64,000 nt of DNA. Origin: Adineta steineri. Lineage: Eukaryota; Rotifera; Eurotatoria; Adinetida; Adinetidae. Numbering within the stretch: the stretch's first letter is position 1; each line of letters starts with the position of its first letter. Of this stretch, positions 56,728 through 64,000 are shown piece by piece. The stretch spans positions 1 through 64,000 of the forward strand of contig CAJNOI010000127.1 in the NCBI GenBank assembly GCA_905250115.1. The letters run 5' to 3'. The position numbers were made by a program, and so were the translations under genes. Below the pieces are notes generated by a model. It was not told the DNA's origin and did not search any database. It was given only the letters and a program-made list of their open reading frames with translations.

Positions 56728-58772
56728 ATGGAATCTACTCAAGTGATTATTGTTGGTGGAGGTGTTGCTGGTCTTGCTGCAGCAAAAAATTTAGGAACTG
56801 GAATCAAGTATGTTTTGATCGAAGCACAAAATTATCTAGGTGGTCGAATTCTTACTGTTGATGCAGGTAAAATTGAAAAAAAACGCAGTTATGATTCATT
56901 CATTCATTTTGTTTGTTTCATGTAGCACCTGATCTGTTTATCGACATGGTAAACTGACATCCGAATTTCTTATGTAGATAAAGATGTAATTGATTTTTAG
57001 GGTGCTCAATATGTACTTGGAAATAAAAGTGCACTCTATAATGTTTGTAATGAATTAAGAATTCTTTTTAGAGACGATGATACTCCTGATGGTATGTAAT
57101 AGGATAAGCTCATCTCGTTTATTATAGATGGGATCGAATGGACTATGTTCAGGAGAATATTTAATACGTTTTATTTTTATATAGATGCAGTAGTTGTGAC
57201 GACAGAAGGAAAAATAATAAATTCTGAATTGATGGATAAAGCTGCTGATTTCTGGGAACGATCGATCGACGAAGCAGCGGATAAATTTGATAGTCGAAAA
57301 GCAAGAAAACCTATTTGCTTTGCAGAATTTGTTCCGAGACGATTTGAAAAACGATTAGTATCATCTTCATTATTTACACAAAATTTAATCGAACCAATAA
57401 CTAATTATTTCATAAAGTTGGAAATGACTGATGCCAATTGTTCTTCATTATACGATTTAAATTTAATCGGTAAGTCAATGATATTATCTATTTGATTTTA
57501 ACCGCAATCATCTTTTATATACAGAATATAGTAACTATGAAAATCCGCCAGGTGCATATGAAAATGAGTTAAAAAATGGTGGCTATCGTCCATTTATTAA
57601 TTATCTCAAATCTTTTATACACAATGATGAACAAATTCGTTTAAATTGTGAAGTAACTCGAGTTAAATTTCTTGCCGAAGAACGTAAATTATTAGTAGAA
57701 ATCAATGATCTACAGAAACAACAGACGAAAACAATGCTATGTGATCATATGATTTGGACAACATCATTAGGTTATTTGAAAGATCATTTTCGTAGGATAT
57801 TTACCGATGAAAAAGATTTAATTCAACAGAAACAAAATGCCATTGCTAATATTGGTTTTGGACTATTGAATAAGGTATAATTTTTCTTCAATAATTTATC
57901 ATTGAATTAATTCTCAGCATTTTAGGTAGTGCTTATTTACACGAAAAAATTTTGGCGAGAAAATGCGGATAGTATTAAACTATTACATACTGGAAAAGTT
58001 AAAATATTTGAAATGTCTGATTTGTTACGACATCAAGTGTATACTGAACGAATCGATCCAAATGTCGTTCAAGAAATTGCTCATGAATTGTCTTATTGTG
58101 GTGTTTTACCATCCACGAATATTCCAGTTTTGATTTGTTGGTTTGCTGGTCCAATAGCATTAGTAATTGAAAATCTCAATGAACAAATAGTTGGGCAGAT
58201 TTGTCACGAAACGATTTGTAGCTATTTAAAAGTTGATCAGAATAGCTATCCGCTAGTTAGAACACTCAAGTAAGTTAAGGATTTATTCATTTGTTGAATA
58301 TTACCATTGATTTTATCTGTAGAAGTGAATGGCATAGTAACAAATACATTCGAGGATCTTATTCATATCAATCCATACATTCAAACAAACAAGATGAACA
58401 TGAATTACGAGCTTCCTATGCACCAGATGGGGTATGATTATTCAACGATATTTTTCAAAAACTACATTAGATTTAAAGTCTTTTTCGAAACTCATTTTTG
58501 AAGAAGAGGGACAAGAAATTTCTCATAAAAAAATACTCAAAATGTATTGAAATTGTTAATTCATGTTTCTAAGAAATAGTATCATCTATTATGTGATCAA
58601 CGAATTTGAAGGAAATTGCTTACTTGTTTTTACGGATTCATTCTAGGTTCAAAGAATTTTATTTGCTGGCGAAGCAACACATGAACAGCATTATGGTACG
58701 GTCAATGCTGCATTCGAAACTGGTATTGAGGCGGCTAAGAAAGTCTTATCAATCGTCAATTCAAGACAGTAA
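56728..58772 (+). CDS. FAD-dependent amine oxidase (polyamine oxidase-like)
   Basis: Eight exons (56728-56866, 56926-56948, 57001-57091, 57185-57469, 57525-57874, 57926-58269, 58323-58431, 58647-58772) join in phase to give 488 aa. The N-terminal dinucleotide-binding motif is VIIVGGGVAGLAAAKNLG, followed by LIEAQNYLGGRI, the GG-doublet signature of the amine oxidase family. The C-terminal exon has ILFAGEATHEQHYGTVNAAF, the FAD-contacting motif shared by spermine oxidases, acetylpolyamine oxidases and monoamine oxidases. Length and motifs fit polyamine oxidases, which oxidise spermine or N1-acetylpolyamines and release hydrogen peroxide. There is no clear signal peptide or peroxisomal SKL-type tail (ends NSRQ), so a cytosolic location is likely. 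The 23-bp exon 2 is unusually small. Confidence 0.87.
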
Positions 58773-58893
58773 CTTATGTTTCTTAATAATCATAAAAAAC
58801 GTTTCTTCGATCAGACGAATATATTGTGTATTCTCTTATTAAATATTCTATAAAAGGACGTAGACAACTATTATTCATTGATTGAATGTTGCT

Positions 58894-58955
58894 GATGAGG
58901 TGTGAATGTATGTATCTTCTTTCGATCCGAATTCAAATCTACATTCATATCTTCA
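58894..58955. repeat. Telomere-like palindrome
   Basis: G arm GATGAGGTGTGAATGTATGT and C arm CAAATCTACATTCATATCTT, about 20 bp apart. Confidence 0.45.
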
Positions 58956-59324
58956 TATTTTAATAGTAAAAACAGATCGACTTTCCTTACAAATTATGCA
59001 ATCGTTTAAGCCGATACTAACCGAGAGACTACTGAATAAATTGTATAGACTTGAAAAGTGATTTTTACAACAACAACAATTCATAGCAAAAGAGTGAATG
59101 TAGAAAGAACAAATTGTATCTGAAGAAGACACGTCATTTATTTATTTATTTCATCTGCAAGATTCTTCACACACACCGCTAAATCTTTGCTTGTTTTATT
59201 GAGTTATTCGCGACGTCATCTGATAGTATCATTGACCTAAATCGAAACGCCCCATGTTAGTTAGTTCGTCGAAATTATTCAGCATTTTGTGTTAAATTCT
59301 ATTGAATTGTTTTGAGATCACATC

Positions 59325-59351
59325 TATTCTGACCCTCACCCACACCCTCTT
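59325..59351. repeat. Telomere-like C-rich arm
   Basis: CTGACCCTCACCCACACCCT with no clear G-rich partner. Confidence 0.4.
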
Positions 59352-60408
59352 CTTCTTTCTGAGCTTAGAAAATGACGATTTAAATCGTCCAAAGGTCGAA
59401 TATTTCTATCGACAAAACCATAACTGATTCTAACTCGATTATTTTCTTTGAAATATCTTTGCTTTTATTTCTTTTTTTTTATTGAAAATAAAGTCTCTAT
59501 TTATTTTAGAGGCATGAAAAGCATCAGCAAGGGTATAGGAGAGGGTTAATACTATTTTTGGGAGTACTAAATAGGATTGACGGCTGTCTGGAAATACTAA
59601 AATCTAATATTTGTGGTGTAGGAAACTGTTTTTTCTATTGTACGCAAAACGGCCATCATTATTGTTACTTTGGTGTTACAGCTCCGAATAATGACGAAGG
59701 TGTAGAAAAAGTTGTACCGAACGAGAATGTAGGTACAGTGTTAAGTGCCGGAAAAGCGAATGAAGGTTGATTAACAGGTGCTGGGGACGAGAATAAACTT
59801 ATATTACTGGACTGAAGCGATGATTTGATTGCTTTTGATGAAGATTTCGGAATAGTCGTTGATATAGGAGGACTAGGACTGATAGTGCCGTTATCAGTGA
59901 TATCCGATAAAGTCTTCTGTATTGTCGGCGAAAGGTCTGTTGAATCTTTGTCAATATCGATGAAATTGCTGAATATGTCATTGACATATGTTGTTTCATC
60001 TTGATTCAGTATTTTGTAAACTTTCTCTAATGTTGCTTCTGTTGTTTGACATTTCTTTCTTTTGTTTCGAATGAAATCATCATCAGCTAGGTATCTATCC
60101 ACTAAGGCAGGATGTTCAATTGGTATCCGTCGTAAACGTTGTTGTATAGCAGGACATATAGTAAACACACATCCTGCACGTAAAGATAATGTTACATAGT
60201 CTATAAAACGTTTCGTCAATAATTTCCAATATGAATATAAACTTAGTAACATTTGTTTTACGGCTTGAGAATCAGATGAACCTAGTTTGTATGTAAGCAC
60301 ATCGTCTTCATCACCAAAATCATCAGAATGTGCACTTGTCGACGAAGGTGGTTTTCCAAAGGGACTGTTAATTTCCGGTGGTGGTCCTTTGTATTTTTCA
60401 AATATATA

Positions 60409-62100
60409 CAGGTCGATTACGTTATTTTTAATAGTTTTGCGTCGTTTACTGTATTTATGCACCGCATCAAAAAATTTTTATTTTACCGCAGTTGGATAGG
60501 GCTTGAGCTCTTCTATCAAAACATATAATTTGTTTATAAGTTTCTCACTCTCTAGCCCAAAATTTCGTTAAATCTCAAATATATGTGAATTTTTTTTTTA
60601 AGAGTGGTCGTCACGATTATTAATAGTTTTATTTTCAATATATAAAATCAAAAAAAACGATAATTACAATCGATGTTCGATATGAGAACCTCGAGCTTGA
60701 TATATCTTGAAGATCCTTCTTGGCCAGGAAGCTAATACTCTGTCGATATACGTCTGACTCATCTTTCGCCACTCATACAAAATCTCCTTTTTAAGTTCAT
60801 CAATAGAATCAATACGTTTTTTATTCAGCTGTTGTTTCGTATGTCCCCAAATTGAATAATCCATCGGTGCAGCATCAGGACTAGCAGGCATCCATTCTTG
60901 TGGTGTAATATAATGAATTTTGTTTCGATTCAAAAATTTAATTGTTTCTTTTGCAGTGTGACTTGGTGCCGAATCTTGATGAAGAATCCATTTTAATTTT
61001 TTTCCTTTTGGAAATAAACGTGGAACATCTTTTGCTAAAAATGGCTTTAAAACGTTGTTAATGTAATAATTTGAATTGACTTTTGTACCAGGTGTAACAA
61101 AACGAAGTTCAGCTTTTCCTTGACTTGATACACCTCCCCACACCATAAAACCTTTTGGTCGACAAGTGTTTTGTTGAATAATCATTCGATCATAGTCGGG
61201 ATCAGTTTTTCTAATGTAACATACTTTTCTTTTCCCACGAGTTCCATCCAAATAAAACCAAGTCTCATCTGTTGTAATGAAGTTCTTATATCGACCACGT
61301 GCTAATCGACGATATAGATTAAATGATCGTTGACCACGTTTCATAACATTTGATGACGTTAATTTTTGAACTTTTTGTTTCTTTCGAAGAGTAAATCCTG
61401 AATTTCTGATAATGTTCGAAACAGTCGATTGGCTAATACGAAGGTCTTTAGCAACAGCACGTTGAGTTGGTGGTTCTTGGACATCAATCTTTTTAATGAC
61501 CTTCTTAACAATATCGGGTGTTTGTGACGGTTTTTGTCGAAAAATTGTAATTTTTGATGTGGAATTTCTTTGACGACCGATCTTTTGTTTGACGTTTGAC
61601 ACAGTAGGTTGAGATACATATATGCCATCATGTTTCAAAATGTTCACAATACGAGACTGAGAATATCCCTGATGTAATAATTGTAAAATACGTCCTTCGA
61701 CAATGTCAGAAATTTTGTTACGTGGCATTTATTTAAAATGAATTTTAACGAATTGAACTAACGAAAAAGGCGATAATTGTCATAGAGAGGAAAGAAAAAA
61801 ATTCGTTCAATATATGATGCGCACGTGCGATCGGCCATTCTATTAAGCATACGAGAGGTAGTCTATGTATGGAAAATAAAACTATTAAAAATCGAGGGAA
61901 CAACCTTCAAAAATTTTTCTTAGTGACTGCTTTAGCTCGATCTGAATTTTGGGCTAGAGAGTGAGAAACTAATAAACAAATTATATGTTTTGATAGAAGA
62001 GCTCAAGCCCTATCCAACTGCGGTAAAATAAAAATTTTTTGATGCGGTGCATAAATACAGTAAACGACGCAAAACTATTAAAAATAACGTAATCGACCTG
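60409..62100 (-). mobile_element. Tc1/mariner element, DD37D (maT-like)
   Basis: 1692-bp transposon flanked by TA (60407-60408 and 62101-62102). Its 157-bp terminal inverted repeats start CAGGTCGATTACG, lie at 60409-60565 and 61944-62100, and differ at about one position. It encodes a complete transposase and sits inside an exon of the dynamin-like gene, on the same strand. Near-identical ends and an intact transposase indicate very recent insertion. Confidence 0.93.
60664..61728 (-). CDS. Mariner-type transposase (DD37D)
   Basis: 354 aa, full length for the superfamily. Residues about 1-110 carry two helix-turn-helix DNA-binding modules (EGRILQLLHQGYSQSRIVNI and AVAKDLRISQSTVSNIIRNS). The catalytic triad reads TTDETWFYLDG, HQDSAPSHT and SPDAAPMDYSIWG. 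Counting from the second Asp to the Asp in APMD gives 37 intervening residues, i.e. DD37D, the spacing of the maT clade. No stops or frameshifts, so it is probably active in cut-and-paste at TA sites by binding its own terminal repeats. Confidence 0.92.
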   Translation of the reverse strand: MPRNKISDIVEGRILQLLHQGYSQSRIVNILKHDGIYVSQPTVSNVKQKIGRQRNSTSKITIFRQKPSQTPDIVKKVIKKIDVQEPPTQRAVAKDLRISQSTVSNIIRNSGFTLRKKQKVQKLTSSNVMKRGQRSFNLYRRLARGRYKNFITTDETWFYLDGTRGKRKVCYIRKTDPDYDRMIIQQNTCRPKGFMVWGGVSSQGKAELRFVTPGTKVNSNYYINNVLKPFLAKDVPRLFPKGKKLKWILHQDSAPSHTAKETIKFLNRNKIHYITPQEWMPASPDAAPMDYSIWGHTKQQLNKKRIDSIDELKKEILYEWRKMSQTYIDRVLASWPRRIFKIYQARGSHIEHRL

Positions 62101-63499
62101 TACATATAAGCAGTATTAATTGTATATGGTTCATGTTCCTCCAATAGAACTAGTTCCTTTAATTGATCCTGTACCTTATCTTTCTTTTCCTTCATATATG
62201 AAGAGCAAACATCGCGAAATAAGTTAATCAATTTAGCTAGCAAAGGATTGTCTATGCATGCTGCGTCTTCAGCTTTTCGCAGTTGGATCATTGTCGTACG
62301 AAAACAATCGAGAATGAGTTTTTCTGTTTCATTCCATAGTTGATCAAGGTTTTCTGTTACGAATTTTTTCAAGATTGCACTAGACAGAAAATTTGGTAAT
62401 TGGTCTCCAGAATATCCTTTCATTTCTTCTTCGACTTTTGAACAATATGCAGGCGAAAATAAGTCTCCTCGTTGTTTTCTTACTGTTAATCGATAGGATT
62501 CAAATTTTTTATGTAAAATGTGTGTCACTGTTCCTTGCCGAGCATCATTCGAAGTCATCAGGTGGGATTTTAATATCTTTTCGACATATAAGTCAACTGT
62601 TTCATTATACACGACTACACGTTCTGTAGGTGTTTGTAAATGTGGAGGTAAATTCGATAGTTGCTGTTTGACATCTTTCAACCGAGCTTGTATATCCTGT
62701 CTCAATTTTGGAAACATTTCTTTCACACGATCAGAATACACAGTCGCGAGACGATCAATTAGGGACTTAATGCCAACACAATCCCATCCAGCAGCAGTTG
62801 ACGCTGGATGTTCAGCGAAAAATTCTTTTTCTCTTACGTGAGCTTCCTGTAGAGAAATATTTTCCTTTGTAGTACGATTACGAACGGCAACAAAACCGAG
62901 TTTTAGATGAAGTACATCATGTCTATCCATTAGCAGTTGTTGTACTAACATATCTTGATCAGTAGCTAAATCAGATTTTGTTATTACACCAATTGTTCGT
63001 TTTCCTGTTGGATCGAATTCGCGTGCTAATTTGAATGATTGAACTGTTGCAATATCCACATTAGCCGGAAAGACACATAAAATAACACTACCTTCTTGTG
63101 TAATAAATTCACGAATTAAATTTATTGTTTGTTCATAAATATCTTCAGGCTGACCAGCTATTGGATTATGTGCAATACCAGGTAAATCAACGAGTGTTAA
63201 ATCACGCACATCAGGATCTTCAACCTGTAATTCAATAATGTTTCTAACAACATTTTTATTATCACCAGCCAACTTCTTAGTTTCTTCTTCAATGTATCGT
63301 GGTATATTTAAATCTGCTTCATTCAGAATCTCTTTTTTATTCTCATGACTATCATCGTGTAAACGATAGACTCGTCTTTCATCAGATTTTCGTAATCTTA
63401 ATACTAATGGATATCTAGTAACAATGCCATTGCCTTTTGGAAGTTCGACTAATGATAAGGATTCTAATAGCGACGATTTACCACTCGATTGATCGCCAA

Positions 63500-63831
63500 G
63501 GGACTGTTCAAGTATTACGTTATCAAGTTTAGGGGGAGGAGGGGACAGCCAATGATGATATTTGATAACTCAGGGGAGGCGAGGGGAGGGGTCGCTCCAA
63601 TATTACGTTACATAAGAAATTTTTTTACTGTAGTGCTATGAATTATAGAACTTTGATATTATTTAGTATTATTTTTGTAATTTTTATTTATTTATTGTTT
63701 CTGTTTGGATTAGTTGATTGTGAACTACAATGTGAAAATAAATATATGTATCAAACAATTAATTTATCTTTTAACTTTACCCAATACTTCTGTAATAAGA
63801 AAAAATACTCTAAAGATTACGTTATCAAGGG
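63500..63831. mobile_element. Insertion of about 332 bp beside the GTPase P-loop
   Basis: Comparing both sides with the expected FPNVVVVGDQSSGKS places foreign DNA between 63499 and 63832, flanked by AA. It begins GGGACTGTTCAAGTATTACG and ends ATTACGTTATCAAGGG, with ATTACGTTA repeated at 63514, 63601 and 63815 and a G-rich stretch (63533-63590). This resembles ends of small MITEs, but no matched inverted repeats were found. On the gene's strand it offers GT...ACAG boundaries, so it could be read as an intron giving VVVSLGDQSS. Confidence 0.5.
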
Positions 63832-64000
63832 AACGACGACGACATTCGGAAAAGTAATACCATAATTACCGGGTGCTAACAATGTTCGAGCTTGATCGAT
63901 TTTGTCCATAAGAGGACGAATTTTTTCGTCATATGTATTTGCAAATGTAGCCATTTGATTAAAATATGTGTCCAATGATAGTAAGCCGAGAACACGATTC

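Larger units (their letters stand above)
58773..59664. other. Intergenic, no gene seen
   Basis: Two telomere-like sites (58894-58955 and 59325-59351). The right edge is the 3' end of the dynamin-like gene. Confidence 0.5.
59665..64000 (-). pseudogene. Dynamin/Mx-like GTPase gene broken by insertions
   Basis: The gene runs from beyond the right edge to a stop at 59665. The N-terminal part (63832-64000) reads VLGLLSLDTYFNQMATFANT and continues to IDQARTLLAPGNYGITFPNV. The GTPase domain has P-loop GDQSSGKSS, LTLVDLPG, GVITKSD and a dynamin middle domain. The 3' part (59665-60408) encodes a GTPase effector domain (SYWKLLTKRFIDYVTLSLRA) and an FG-containing tail (FSFGTTFSTPSSLFG). A mariner at 60409-62100 splits the reading frame within TAYMY|IFEKYKGPPPE; without it the frame would be continuous. 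A second insertion of about 332 bp (63500-63831) separates FPNVVVV from GDQSSGKS. Dynamin-family proteins self-assemble on membranes, and Mx members are antiviral. This allele is probably inactive unless both insertions are spliced out. Confidence 0.82.

Noticed and set aside
1-64000. CRISPR arrays, operons, riboswitches or bacterial promoters.
   Set aside because: Introns, AG/GT splice sites and transposon types show eukaryotic nuclear DNA, and no regular direct-repeat/spacer array was seen.

Overview
The window looks like bdelloid rotifer DNA (Adineta/Rotaria-like). This is an inference from several features together: an AT-rich genome with many short spliced introns of about 50-60 bp, an interstitial array of the TGTGGG/GTGTGG telomeric hexamer at 12201-12270, an expanded family of rhodopsin-like GPCRs, NHL-propeller and FG-GAP/VCBS proteins with Thr/Ser-rich stalks, and a dense mix of DNA transposons with one Ty3/gypsy-type LTR element. 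No rRNA, tRNA or CRISPR was seen. A 100-base assembly gap lies at 46739-46838.

Layout. 1-2640: last exon of a gene entering from the left, then the first GPCR copy. 2908-5733 (-): an LRR gene in which each repeat is its own exon. 6241-12102: a fold-back MITE followed by a young, whole-looking gypsy-type LTR retrotransposon. 12196-12333: telomeric array. 12703-14364: membrane-anchored NHL propeller. 16776-18948: secreted FG-GAP/VCBS protein. 21192-22914 (-): nuclear receptor. 24096-24674: piggyBac-type MITE. 25340-27528: S9 peptidase. 28638-29663: conserved-looking protein of unknown function. 30610-31563, 38175-39128 and 41689-42642 (all -): three more GPCR copies in duplicated blocks. 33318-34906: a secreted MRH-like plus LRR protein. 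36835-37373: hAT MITE. 43743-45664: RWD-RBR E3 ligase. 46839-48652 (-): membrane protein gene with a hAT copy at a splice acceptor. 48968-49331: fold-back MITE. 50921-52186 (-): intronless FAD monooxygenase. 54049-55213 (-): divergent GPCR. 56728-58772: polyamine-oxidase-like amine oxidase. 59665-64000 (-): a dynamin/Mx-like GTPase gene cut by a DD37D mariner and by a second insertion beside its P-loop.

The genes do not form a pathway or operon. They are ordinary eukaryotic genes, mostly for signalling, surface and ubiquitin functions, with intergenic space rich in small transposons. The most unusual signal is a dispersed family of short imperfect palindromes built from the telomeric hexamer. 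They occur roughly once per 3-4 kb between genes and in introns, always with the G-rich arm first and the C-rich arm second. One carries a hAT MITE, so that one is older than the MITE.

Exon boundaries given here were joined by eye using GT/AG sites and reading phase. Most multi-exon genes close exactly in phase, but none was checked against transcripts.
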